In this document: positions 25,801 through 36,854 of the stretch, piece by piece
Layout of the letters: each line of letters starts with the position of its first letter
Numbering within the stretch: position 1 is the stretch's first letter
Assembly: GCF_009730915.1 (NCBI RefSeq)
Contig: NC_052487.1
Location: forward strand, 18,034,529-18,098,528
DNA: 64,000 nt
Origin: Dioscorea cayenensis subsp. rotundata
Taxonomy: Eukaryota; Streptophyta; Magnoliopsida; Dioscoreales; Dioscoreaceae
Direction of reading: 5' to 3'
Made by a program: the position numbers and the translations under genes
Notes under the pieces: generated by a model
What the model was told of the DNA's origin: nothing
Databases searched by the model: none
The model's input: the letters and a program-made list of their open reading frames with translations, nothing else

Positions 25801-26537
25801 ATCAATTATTGAAGCTATCTATCCACAATTCCAGTTGAACTATGTAAAGCCATAATACTTGAGTCAAAGAGCTATAGTGACATCATACAATGAAACTGTG
25901 GATATATTAAATGAAACAATCTACAATGAAATTAAAGCAAATAAGTAGAAATATTTTAAGTTCAAACTACATCTCTAAAGCTTCTACATCTGCTGAAGCA
26001 AATACACCATTATATACATCTGAGTTCTTAAATGCATTAAAATTCGCAGGCATACCCAATCATGAGCATACTTTAAAATTGGGTTGTGTGATCATGCTGA
26101 TAAGAAACCTTAGCCAAACGAATGGTCTTTGCAATGGAACAAGATTAATTATTACACAAATACATTAGAACATTTTGGATGCAATAATTATTTCTAGATC
26201 CAACATAGGCTAAAAAGTGTACATTCCTAGAATTATTATGCCCGTACAAAAAGGCAAATGACCATTCATCATGTACCGAAAGCAATTCCCCGTTAAGCTT
26301 TCATATGCAATGATTATAAACAAAAGTCAAGGACAAACACTTGATTTAGTAGGTTTGTTCTTATCCAAGCCTGTATTTTCACATGGCCAACTCTATGTTG
26401 CATTGTCTAGAGTATCCTCTGCTACATGCCTAAAGGTTTTGATTCTTGATGATACTAGGAAGAATACAAACAAAACAAAGAATGTTGCCTATAAGGAAAT
26501 CTTTGATAGCATAGAAATTAATTCAGATCCTAAATGT
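22884..26537 (+). pseudogene. Helitron Rep/helicase (RepHel), inactivated
   Basis: Recognisable pieces in order: a Helitron N-terminal part (LHPLFMQLQYPLLFPYGED) near 22900; the segment with LFITFTCNPRW at 23345-23390; the HUH nuclease core GLPHIHILLWL at about 23651-23683; the replication-initiator continuation to 24095; and a piece at 24110-24535 with EIQNYLDCRYLSAYE. The PIF1-type helicase starts near 25100 with Walker A GHGGIGKT (25130-25153), then GGDFRQILPDI, and ends with GQLYVALSRV near 26377-26406. Rep nicks and joins single-stranded DNA and the helicase drives rolling-circle transposition. The catalytic YxxKY motif reads YLFKN in a shifted frame near 24062-24076, so the second Tyr is lost. 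The Walker B Asp and Glu region reads IVWNENPI. At least one frameshift and many stops confirm that it is dead. Confidence 0.88.
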
Positions 26538-27389
26538 TGAAATTGTGTTCTATTATAGTTACAATCATATACATAAATAAAGAACTACATATCAGGTTTG
26601 TTATCTTTGATTATTTCTAACTTCTATATAATGGAACATATCGAAACTAAGAAAAAAAAATGCTTAATAAATTATGGCTTAATTTGTTGTTTTGCAGATT
26701 ATTAGTAATGAGTCTTAAGGAAATATCATGGCTAAAGCCACTTGGCCAAAACCAAGACGTGAAAATTAGAATAATGAGAATATGGGATTGTTATATCCTA
26801 ACTTCAAAAAAATTCTTTGGTATAGCATTCATAGCAACAAATGCAAAGGTAATCATCATATATTGTCCTATCAAGTTTTGTAAATCTTATTTACATGTTT
26901 TTCTTTTATAAATTATATCTATAAAAATGTCTCTTTCAGGGTGATGTCATCTATGTCCAAATAAGAGAAAATGAATGTTCAAGCTTCCGATACATGCTAT
27001 TTGAAGGAGCAGTATTCCACATATCTAAATTCCAAGTTATGAAAACAACTGCTAAAAATCTATCAATAATGAGAGAATTTGCTATCTTTTTCACATCTAA
27101 TATACTGCTCAAGTTAATCCTTGATGATTGTACATCTTACCCAAGGCATTACTTCCAATATTTTGATCAAGACAAGATGACACCATATGCAAACTCTGAT
27201 AAATATTTGATAGGTAAAAAGAATATTTATTATTTAGTCACAATTTTTGCATTTTATAATTAAAATTAAAATTCTAATATCTTATTAATATTATCCAATA
27301 TATATAATCATACTTTTACTAACAAAATCAAATATCTGTAAAAAAAAAAAAAATACAGATGCAATTGGTACTTTGATCTCTATAAGACC

Positions 27390-28466
27390 GGGTAATTTTT
27401 TTGGGTGGTCACCTAACTTTAATCTTATCTCAAATCGTTACTGAATTTCAATTTAAATCAATTTGGTTACTTTTCTTTAATTTAGTTACACCGGCAAGTC
27501 ACTATCTAATTGTATGATCCTTTTCTTATGTGGCAGTACATTCATCCTTTCATTGCCAGCTCAATATACTTAGTTGGAGCCTCCATGTCAGCAATGGATG
27601 GACATGTCAATAACTAATGCCACATCACTTTAAATGGATGACCACATTAGCTTCATCTTCTTCCCCATTTTTGCTCCTCTTCTCCATTTACCTTTTCTTA
27701 GGGTTTTGCTTCCTTTCCTTTCTCTATTAATTGATCCACCATTGTTGTTTCTCCTCTTCTGGTGAGGGAATGAAGTTTGGAGAGGCGTTCACAAACTACC
27801 TTCAAATCCTTGATTTTCTTTTGTGATCAGTGATTCAAATCTTTAAATTTTATTCATGTCCTGGTTTTTGAGTATTTTCAGTTTGATTGGATAAAATAAT
27901 GCTAGTGAGTTTGAGGATGATTGGGTATGAATTGTTTGGAGGCATTGGTGAGCCGATGTTCACATTCTATAGGAGCAATTCAAGCACAGACATTGACCAA
28001 CATGGCATAGGTGATTGGTGTGTTCTCCATGGATGCTAATAAGCTTAACAAATTGAAGTGGTGGCTTTCCAGAATTCAGGTTTTGTGGAGTTGCTTAGGA
28101 GGAGGTGCGTCGATGAGAAATCTGTTGTGAGGAAGACTGCATTGCTTTTGATAACAAAGTCTACAGCTTTGATGACTAGGTTGTGGTTATCTTTCAAGGT
28201 ATATGGTGAAATGGGGAAGAAGATGAAGCTGATGTGGCCCCATTTAAAGTGATGTGGCATTAGTTGTTAACATGTCCACCCATTGCTGACGTGGAGAGGA
28301 TGAATGGACTTCTCTGATGCCACATAAGCAAAGGGGATCTGGAAATTGGGCAATGACTTACCTGTGTAACTAAATTAAAAAAAGGTGACCAAATTTATTC
28401 AAATTAAAATTCGGTAATCGATTTGAGATAAGACTAAAGTTAGGTGACCACCCAAAAAATTTACCC
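27390..28466. mobile_element. Pack-MULE inserted in the Helitron RPA1-like gene
   Basis: The element is 1,077 bases with inverted terminal repeats of roughly 120 bases (GGGTAATTTTTTTGGGTGGTC on the left; GGGTAAATTTTTTGGGTGGTC on the right, reversed). Flanks show a duplication of CTATAAGACC (27380-27389) and CTATAGGACC (28467-28476), one mismatch over 10 bases, consistent with the 9-10 base Mutator duplication. Removing the insert and one copy restores the RPA1-like exon reading frame. The interior is not transposase; it resembles host gene sequence (next entry). Confidence 0.85.
28058..28186 (+). pseudogene. Captured host gene fragment, HEAT-repeat-like (possibly condensin CAP-D3)
   Basis: Inside the Pack-MULE an open frame reads VAFQNSGFVELLRRRCVDE then KSVVRKTALLLITKSTALM. 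This amphipathic pattern, with C-x-DEK-x-VRK-x-ALLL, is like HEAT repeats and resembles my recollection of plant condensin-II CAP-D3. Flanking interior sequence may be further exon or intron pieces of the same donor. The fragment has no complete gene structure. The family assignment is tentative; the presence of captured coding-like sequence is more certain. Confidence 0.4.
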
Positions 28467-30045
28467 CTATAGGACCAGTTACTGTTATTCAATTAACAAA
28501 GTTTGCAAAAACTGTTCAGAAGAGATATTTTCATCAAAGAGCGAAGGTAAGCAACAAGAAAACATATTTAATTATAGTTTGTACATTTGATATATATGTA
28601 ATCACCTAATATTATGACCATCTTCAATTAAATAAAAATAAAAGCGGCGATAAACTTAGAATAACTATATGGGAATCCTGCTTTCCTCAACTCAATGATC
28701 ATGATCTGTTACAAATGCAATCAAGGCCTATACTCATCATTGTTGGCACTATTGTTCAAACATTTCAAGGTGAGTACAAAATGTTATAATAAATAATTAT
28801 TGCTATACGTGAATAGACAGTCAACAACTACTAACATTTCAAATTATTTAACAGAAACCGTATATTTGGCTTCTACTTTGGCAACTCGAATTTATGTCAA
28901 TCTAGATATACCGGAGATAAAAATTATCAAAGAATAGTACAACTAATACTTAACAATTTGGAAAAGAAGCCCAATTTGATTTCTAAACTCACAAATAACC
29001 ATTTGTGAAATAAAACTGTAGGACTTGAAAATCAACAAGTGCAGTTGCTATCTATGAATTATGTAAAACTGGGAAGGACTTGAAAATCACAAATAACCCG
29101 AATGAAGAAGCCACTTTGCAACAAAAAATCTCACAAGATGAATATGCAAAAATTGATCAATTATTGAAATTTGACCCAACAACAATCGGTGTAAGTAAAA
29201 ATAATCATATCTTGAAGTTTAATTCCCTAATTAGTAAATGATATCAATATAAAATTATTGCTAAATAATGACAATTACTAATTTTGTTAAAAAAAATGTA
29301 TAGGTAACTATGTTCAAATGTGATGTATGGGTTGAGAATATCGACACATCTAATGGTTGGTTTTACAACTCCTGCAATGTTTGTAACAAACGGCTTGCTG
29401 AATCAAGATATAGTTATTCTTGTTACAAGCACGGACCTACAACTTCCAAGGTGGTGTAAGTATAATAAATAATTCCATATTAAATCTACCTTATTTAACA
29501 TAATTATAATAATTATTTGGACAAAATAATCATGTTACAGGATGAGGCTACCTATGATTGTGAAAGATGAAACTGGAGATATGGAAATAATTACCTTTGA
29601 TAAACTTGTTGAATCCAAGATGAACATAAATCTTAATTTGTTATGCGCGACAGAAGAGATCTAAAAAATAATAGTGATTGAATAAATTCATAGTATTATC
29701 AACAAAAAAATTAGTTTAACTGTTGGTCTCACACAACAAGCAATTAAAGATAATGTGCTCACCTACAAAATTTATGATGCAAAGTCTATTATTTTACATG
29801 GAGAAAGCTCAAAGGGGAAAAACCTGTACAACTAGGAATAGAAGAACAAACTGAGCAATCCACATTAGAAATTGATGAAGCAAGCAACAAGCGTAAAGTA
29901 AGTGAACTACTGGAATCATCATGTAAGATTGAAAGTCCTTCAGATCTATGCATTAAAACCTTAACAACAAAGAAACAAAGAAACACACATAAGCAAGGAA
30001 AAAAATCACAAAGACAGCGAAAAAGCATAAGCACTTGCATATGAG

Positions 30046-31040
30046 GAAAAATATGAGATGGAATAACACTTTCAAATTTATATAAAAAAGATAACTACTT
30101 TTCCTACAAGCTAGTAAACCAAGTGATATCTATTACAATAATACTATAAAACTACCATAAACTCGAAATAATGACTAATGTTGTTTTATCCTTTAATAGA
30201 ATGAAGATGAAAGAATTATGTAATACTATGTTTGGTTATATGATTGCTATGCATGTTTTTAGTAATCTCAATAATTTTAATAATGGAGATAAATTTTAAG
30301 GTTTTTTTTTTGTTTAAGAAATTTGCATTAGACATAATAAAGCTTTGCAAATGATCTCTTTGCTTCAAATAATGCATGTTTATTGTCTGAGCCAAACAAC
30401 ATGGAAATTCTTGCATTTCATGCTCTTTTGCTGATTTATGACAAATCAAAGATGTATGTACTAAGTTTGATCTAAGGTTTACTCATTAGACCTGTTTGTC
30501 TATTGGTTTCTTAGTTAAATCCTTTGAGAAGCATGATCTTTAAAAGTTGAAAGAACAATTCTATCATCTTTGATTTGAAACATTATGCTATTGTATAATT
30601 TCAATCTATTTGTATTACTCATAGAAGAGAATTATAGCATGTGATAAGTGCTTGTGTATAAATATTACTAAGTATACTTTCCTTACATTGAGCATCATTT
30701 TTATCAAATTTTATGGCTCATTCGTGTGTATTTGCGTTTTTTGTGCATTCAGGGTTGTGGAGACACGTTTGGAAGAAATGAAGCAAAAATAGATCATGGA
30801 TGCAATTATTGAGGAAACTCTTGGACCAAACAAGGATCAAGGCATACGTTGTGCTTATAGACATTGTTTATATATAAATAATATAACATATTCCCTAATA
30901 AAACCTAATGTCCTAATGGAACCCAAATCCCAATTTAATTTAAATTCTAATATATCCTAATCATAGATATATTTAGAATTAAAATTTAAACATCCTAATC
31001 TTAATCTTAATTCATTATTTGGTTGTCTTGGACTAGAATA
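30046..31040. other. No gene recognised
   Basis: AT-rich sequence downstream of the Helitron coding region. No Helitron 3' terminus (hairpin followed by CTRR) could be fixed. From about 30770 the sequence changes character toward the minisatellite and captured-fragment zone. Confidence 0.4.
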
Positions 31041-31380
31041 CAAATCTCGAGACAAATAATGAAATACAAATTACAAAATTGCCATTGAGAATTTATCTCG
31101 AGGGAAAAAAATACAAATTACAAAATTGCCCCTGAGAACATATCTCGAGGCATAAATTCAAATTGCAAAATTGTCCCTGAAAACATATCTCGAGGCAAAA
31201 TGCAAATCACAAGATTGCCCTTGAGAACACATATCTTGAGGCAATTATCTCAATTCTTAAGATAGCCCAAATACACATCCTGAGATAATTCTAAATTTCA
31301 TGTGGCCTGAGAACAGATCTCGAGGCAATTTGAGAAATGCAAATCCCGAAGCACCTAAGCGCATATCCTGAGGCAAATAG
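31041..31380. repeat. Minisatellite of about 45-base units ending in TCTCGAGGCA
   Basis: About seven or eight degenerate direct units each contain a CAAATT(A/G)CAAAATTGCC-like half followed by CTGAGAACATATCTCGAGGCA. The TCTCGAG core recurs at roughly 31045, 31097, 31143, 31187 and 31318, with degenerate versions between. Confidence 0.75.
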
Positions 31381-32240
31381 GGTTAATTGAATTTCTTTTA
31401 AAAAAATTTAATTGAAGTTCTTTAAAAAAAAATTTTAATTGAATTTCTTTTAAAAAAATTCAAATTTGAAATTAATTTAAATTTTATCCTATCCATCCGT
31501 TGTGATTGTACAGGGGGGTTTGGATATTATGGATAAGAACTAGCAAATTTCTTTTAAAGGGGAGGATTTTCTTCTATTTTAGAGGGGGGACTGAAAAAAA
31601 TAAAAATAGAGAAAAAAAGAGGAAGAAAGCCAAGGAAAGAAGGGAGGCAGAAAAAGAAAGGAAGAATAAGAAAAGAAAACAGAAGGGAGAAAAAATCAGA
31701 TGAGGAGGAAAAAAAGAAAAGAAAAAAAAAGGAGAAAATAAGAAGAAAAGATAAAAAAAAAAATCAGGAGAGGAGGAACAATTTAGAGAGAAAAAAGAGA
31801 CAAGAAAAAGAGGTTTGCTTGAGTGGCTAAGATAATGCCGCCAAGCATGCCTGATGCTGCTATCTTTTCGTGTTGTTGTTGTCACCATCACCGACACCGT
31901 CGCCGCTGCTACTAATGACAGATGTCACTAATAACCGCTGTCACCACCGTCGTTGCTGCTAATGCTCACTGGTTGCTATCGTGTTGATGTCGCCGTCACC
32001 ATAATCACTGCTAACTGAAATGAAGAAGGAGAAGACAGAGGGAAGAAGCCAAAGCCCTCGGAGAAAAAAAAAGAGAAGATTTGAAAGAATAAAAAAATCA
32101 GAAGAGAAGAAGAATAAAAAAATCAGAAGAAAGATTAATAAAAAGAAAAAAGAAAAAAAACACATGCACGCACATGCATGCATTTCTTCTCCCTCGTGAT
32201 CTCTCTTTCCCGTGAACAAGAACTCGAACATTCTCAATCT
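31381..32240. other. Strongly purine-biased plus strand
   Basis: Bases 31556-31810 and 32020-32160 are nearly pure A+G on the plus strand. Open frames here are low-complexity Lys/Glu/Arg or Phe/Ser runs and are not believable proteins. The stretch lies between the minisatellite and the SMT2-like fragment and may belong to the unknown carrier of the captured gene pieces. Confidence 0.5.
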
Positions 32241-32284
32241 CTCTCCTCTCTTTTATCATCTTCTCCACCAAAACCTCGGATCTG

Positions 32285-32689
32285 ATCGGCGATGGAGACG
32301 ACGACACCTTCTACAACCTCGCCACCGACATCTATGAGCAGGGCTGGGGCCAGAGCTTCCACTTCTCTCCTTCCATCCTTAACCTCTCTCACTGCGACGC
32401 CACGCGCATCCATGAAGAACATACCGCCGATCTTATCAACGCGCAGCTAGGCCTCAAAGCCCTCGACATCGGATACAGCGTCGGTGGTCCGATGTGTGCA
32501 ATCGCGGCTCACTCCCGGGCAAACATCATGGGAATCACCATCAACGAGTATCAAGCTACCCGTGTGCGTGTTCACAACCGGAAAGCCGATCTCGACTCGA
32601 TCTGCGACATGGTGTGCGGCAACTTCCTCTCGATGCCCTTCGCCAAGGTATCCTTTGATGCAGCTTACTCCACCAAAGCCCGCTTTTGA
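32285..32689 (+). pseudogene. SMT2-like sterol methyltransferase fragment
   Basis: One frame open from 32285 to a TGA at 32687-32689 encodes about 134 residues typical of plant 24-methylenesterol C-methyltransferase (SMT2 type): DTFYNLATDIYEQGWGQSFHF, then LDIGYSVGGPM at the SAM-binding motif I (normally LDVGCGVGGPM), NIMGITINEYQ, and CGNFLSMPF. It lacks the N-terminal membrane-anchor region and the whole C-terminal half, and diverges abruptly after FDAAYS. SMT enzymes add the second C-24 methyl group to sterols; this fragment cannot. It adjoins another captured fragment, which suggests transduplication by a mobile element. Confidence 0.85.
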
Positions 32690-32983
32690 GTCAAAGACCT
32701 CTGACAAGGATTAAAAACGATGAATCTACATGGAACCTGACGCACATTGGAGGTGCTCCTGTACATCAAGCTGTACTTTTTGACGAGAATGGTAGTGCAA
32801 CATCATCGTCCGACACACAATCTCATTTGTCTAGGCTTGTTTTGACTCTAAACGGCAAGAGTTTCTGGAACCAGGAGAGGCTATTATCATGATCTCAAAA
32901 GTTAAGAAAATACAGAAACTACAAACAAGAAGGTGCAACTCATCCTCACCCACAAACCGAAGTTGATTAGGCAACATAAATAG

Positions 32984-33205
32984 GACTCAGGTCACTGCTC
33001 ACAAGAGACAAGCTCTTATCTTCAAAAGGAAAGGGAAGCTAGCTGAAGCGAAGGAAGAGCTAAAGAAGGCAAAGTACTTGAGAAGCGAATAGAAGAACAA
33101 GAACTTTTAGGTGGAGCTAGGGATTCTGATTCTCGTAATGATATTAATGATGTGGCTCATGCTGTAACTATGGAGAATAATGAAGCTTTGGAGGATAATG
33201 CATAA
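32984..33205 (+). pseudogene. Fragment resembling a plant FYVE-domain protein
   Basis: The frame begins TQVTAHKRQALIFKRKGKL and continues AEAKEELKKAKYL. A one-base frameshift then leads to EKRIEEQELLGGARDSDS. The pattern KRxGKLAEAKEELKKAK-EKxxEEQELL is one I associate with the helical C-terminal part of plant FYVE zinc-finger proteins. No FYVE zinc finger is present. The intervening 32690-32980 has an open frame (SQRPLTRIKNDESTWNL...) that I do not recognise and that may be more of the same donor. Confidence 0.45.
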
Positions 33206-33449
33206 GACCTTCCTAATGAATATAATTATGACTATGATGATCATGTTGATGAGTCGATTGGACTAAAGAAAAGCATGGAAAATCAGAAAATTATGTTAGC
33301 GTGGATACTCACATTTGTTGCACTCCACTAATTGCAGAAGCCAATAATGATGGTGTGTAGGAGATGTTTGTTGCTATGTGACTATGTCTTACTTTTGTTG
33401 AATATTGATAAAAAGACTTTCTTTTTCAAAACTGTGCATCCATAAATAA

Positions 33450-36400
33450 TCAAGGAATATGAGTCCCACCATTGCCCATGGCAGCAAAGAGACGACCACC
33501 GATAACATGCCAGGAATTCTGATAAAATTCCATGTTAAAACCGTCAGGGCCAGGGGACTTACCTCGGGGAAGATCTAACAAAGTCTGATAGACTTCCTCA
33601 CGGGTAACTTCCTGAATAAGATTGAGATTGCCCGACTCAGAGATGGGAGGGAGGTAGCATTTTGAGGAGCACTCCAAAGTTGGTGATAATATCTGAGGGA
33701 AGCTTGATCAATAGCAGATGGTTCACTGTATGTATTACCGTTGAGATCTTCAATCTGTGAAATAAAGTTAATTAGTATGTGCACGAAAACTATAAATAGA
33801 GTGAAAGAACTGAGTGCATCTGTCACAATCTTTAGTCCACCGAAGATGAACTTTTTGAGCCCATTTTATGTTACTTTGGCGCTGAAGAGCAGAGAGTTTA
33901 GCATATTGCTCCATCAAGATGTTATAAGAATTGTTATCAAGATCATTATTTTCAAGATTATAGATGAAATCTTCGGTGCGAATAATAGAAGAATCTAAAT
34001 CATTAAAACCGGAAGACTTCCAGGAATTCGAATTTGAGCGAGTACGGGAAAGCAAATGGGTGAAGGCTTGCATAGGGTTACCATGAGGAAAAAAATACCA
34101 TGCCTTCTTCACAGCTTATGGCAGCCCACAAAATCAAGCCATAAATTTTCAAACCTAAAAACATGCTTACGATGATTATGAAAAAGACTAATTGTGACAA
34201 AGAGGGGAGAATGATCGGAAAAAGAGCGATGGAGATGATTAAGAGTATAGGACTTGAAAAGATCGTTCCACTTAATGTTCACCAGACAACGATCAAGCCT
34301 AGTGACAAGGTCCCCTTGCGTATATCCCGCAAGTGCACTGGTTTGTCGAAGTAATAATCCCAGATGAGCGGGTATCGAATCCACAGGGAGTAGGGAATAA
34401 AAACACTTAATCCGCTTCTTAGCTATGTGAAAGATCAATAGTGATAAATGTGACAATGATTCAATTCTCAAAAGTAAAAACAACAAGTAAGAGAGCATGA
34501 GTAAAGGAGGAGGTAAGGCAATCGATAAAGATGGGGTACTCGGATAATGCTCCTGCTAGGATAATTGTTTCAAGTGCAAGAACCCTCTATTATGCTTCCT
34601 AATCAATGCAATGGTGAGTCATGGAAATCCTTAATTACATAGTCCCAAATCTAAGGTCAACTATGCCTAACTCTATACATGTCCCGAAGGAGAGATTAGA
34701 TAACCTCTCAACCTCGCACTCAAATAGAGTTGTAAAGAGCTCTAGGGATTCCAAGTGATAAATCTCTTCCTAATTATAGACCTAACCCTTTGGTCCAGGT
34801 GGAAGGTTCCTAACCACGATTAAGCCCTAGATACTAAGATCACCTCAACGCTTCACTCCGTTGCACGCGCAACTAAGCCCCAGCGGAGGGTCATCCCTTA
34901 GACCATTCACTCTATTATGGCCGCAAAGAACTCGAGGAACGGAGGTAGAATCTATCACGTCGGAGGGGAAAGGGGACGCTCCTGTACCTCTCGACTCACC
35001 CCCTCAACCCTCTCCAACCTAGCTTTGTCTAACGCTCGTGGTTGTCACTCACTCACAAGGTTACCAACAAGAACTCTCAACCCTAGTGTCACTCTAGGGG
35101 AAATGTTCATACAATCAAGCATTCAAGGTTGGAACTCACAATAAACATCAATTAATTGAAAGCATAATAAAGAAATTCAATGAAACGAATACATCCTAGG
35201 GTTCACAAATATCCAAGTACCCACTAGGGGTTTAGCTCTCCATGGAGCTAAGTACAATCAAAGAAATAGAATGTAAAAGCAATGAATCCATAGATAAACC
35301 CCCTCGATGGTCGTGTCGATGGTCTTGTGGAAAGTCCTCTACTCGTCGTCCAAGGATTCCCTCATCCGGTATAGGATACGGCTTGACGAAAGCTCTCCTA
35401 CCAACCTTCTTCCTAAGGAATGACGATGTCGGAGCCGTAGAACCTTTCCAAAACCTTAGCCAATACCTCTCAAAACCCTAACCGAAGCCCTCTCTCAAGT
35501 TGGGGAAAAGATGGAGAAAAGAATAATGAAATCGGGGCCGAATCGGCTTTAAATAGGGCTGGAATCGGGTGACCACACGGGCCTATGGATTTTTCACACG
35601 CCCATGTGGAATTTCCACATGGCCGTGTATAATTTCCACACACCCGTGTGGATTCTCTAAATTCCTATTTTCTCAACCGGCTGTGAACATTGCTGCTATA
35701 GTACTTTGCTACAGTGTTCTGCTACAATATCCGGCCTGAATAGCTTCCTGAATCCATGCTTTCATCGGGGTAACGCAAACGGGCACACGTTCACATCGTG
35801 GATCACTTGCTTCTTTAATGACGGACAAATTGGTGGAGATCTTGTTCTATGTGCATAAGTCGGAATGCTTGAGTGTGACTGCCCTTGTGCCCCTCCAAAT
35901 GGTTGTGCTAACTCAAATACGAGGAGGTTGGCACACACTCTAATATCTCGCACCCGACCTATGTCTTCGCGTTTGAACCTTAGCAAGATTTCCTCCAAAA
36001 TCGGTGCATTATGATCCACATTGGCTTCTTTCCTTCATACTCGGCCTCACAACCCTACCTGCACAAAAGTAACATAAAAACACACATATTAGTGTAAAAA
36101 CCCGAGAAGAGTAATGCTCAACATAAGGAAAGAATGCTTCGCATTAATATCACACAAGCACTTATCACCTAGCCCAGCGACGAGCTGTGCCAAGCTGATT
36201 GTTACACCAGGTGTAAGGGGAACGGGAGAATTTTAAGTCCATAAGGTTGTTTTTATCAACAAAATCAAGGAAACAAATGCGATTTACGAATATAATAAAA
36301 AAAGGGACCACCTTTGTGATCAATTCTAGAAAGAACAGAATTAAAGTCTCCTAAAACCAACCAAGGAAGATGAAGACCATTAATTTTAGAAAGTTACTGC

Positions 36401-36849
36401 CAAAGAAGACACTAACTACGGCATTGAAGAGAGTTATAAATCACATAAATAATAAAACTCGAAGAAGACTGAGAGGTCGCTGCCAAATAAAGCGCGCGAC
36501 AAGAAGAGACGTTAGCGGTAACCTTACCAATGATAGGGTTCCAAATGACGATAATACCTCCTGAAAACCCATCAGACAAGATCACAACCCACTGCAATCT
36601 CCTAGGGATTTTATTACAAAAACGATCAACACGCTCCGATTTGGCCCGGGTCTCCACAAGACAAACAAGAAGCTGTTTGAGGGTTCTGATGAGCCGGAAA
36701 ACTCTGGAATAAGTGTCGCGAGCAGAGATACCCCTGCAGTTCCAACATAAGATTTTAGCTGTACTCATTAGGATAATAATAAAGAGAGAAATAACATAAC
36801 CATTCATATCTAAACGTGTAAAAGCGAGGAAACAGATAAAAGAGAGCAA
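33450..36849 (-). pseudogene. LINE ORF2 (endonuclease and partial reverse transcriptase), interrupted
   Basis: The endonuclease begins near 36760 with AKILCWNCRGISARDTYS, has LVETRAKSERVD, and continues past stops to the LTR insertion. After the LTR it resumes at 34302 with RLDRCLVNIKWNDLF, FSDHSPLFV and FRFENLWL. Then come the linker WAQKVHLRWTKDCDRCTQFF and the start of the reverse transcriptase, PRGKSPGPDGFNMEFYQ. Frames shift several times (near 34110, 33770 and 33650). The endonuclease nicks target DNA for target-primed reverse transcription; this copy is dead. Confidence 0.85.
34303..36167 (-). mobile_element. Solo LTR (1,865 bases) inside the LINE endonuclease
   Basis: On the minus strand it begins TGATAAGTGCTTGTGTGATA and ends CCTTGTCA, giving the TG...CA ends of an LTR. 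It is flanked by a perfect 5-base duplication, CCTAG, at 34298-34302 and 36168-36172. It contains repeats of the kind CACACGGGC/CCACATGGCCGTG around 35570-35655. Excising it and one CCTAG rejoins the LINE frame as RRWARLDRCLVN. No internal retrotransposon genes remain, so it is a solo LTR, probably Ty3/Gypsy from the length and CACACGGCCGTG-type content. The orientation assumes the TGATAAGTG end is the 5' end. Confidence 0.85.
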
Positions 36850-36854
36850 ATAGC

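Larger units (their letters stand above)
26708..30040 (+). pseudogene. Helitron-encoded RPA1-like single-strand DNA-binding protein, disrupted
   Basis: The gene starts MSLKEISWLKPLG. Exon 1 (26708-26848) and exon 2 (26940-27213) have clean GT-AG introns. Exon 3 starts at 27359 (DAIGTLISI), is split by the Pack-MULE at 27390-28466 and resumes to 28546. Later exons contain LRITIWESCFPQLNDHDLL, VYLASTLATRIYVNLDIPEI and the zinc-binding C-terminal OB fold (FYNSCNVCNKRL, YSCYKHG; about 29305-29455). A basic, Lys-rich tail follows to about 30040. RPA1-like genes are characteristic passengers of plant Helitrons and presumably protect single-stranded intermediates. In-frame stops after about 28935 and the insertion make it non-functional. 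Confidence 0.85.
22884..30045 (+). mobile_element. Degenerate autonomous plant Helitron
   Basis: The two plant Helitron hallmark genes, a Rep/helicase and an RPA1-like protein, lie in order on the plus strand. Both are full of stops and frameshifts. The 5' TC end and the 3' CTRR hairpin end could not be located, so the limits given are those of recognisable coding sequence. A Pack-MULE (27390-28466) interrupts the RPA1-like gene. The LTR-like block lies immediately upstream. Confidence 0.85.

Noticed and set aside
31506-32307. Frames of Lys/Glu-rich or Phe/Ser-rich proteins on either strand
   Set aside because: They are products of the purine-biased composition and have no domain.
34163-36019. 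Several frames between the LINE parts
   Set aside because: They lie in the solo LTR or on the strand opposite to LINE ORF2 and match nothing.
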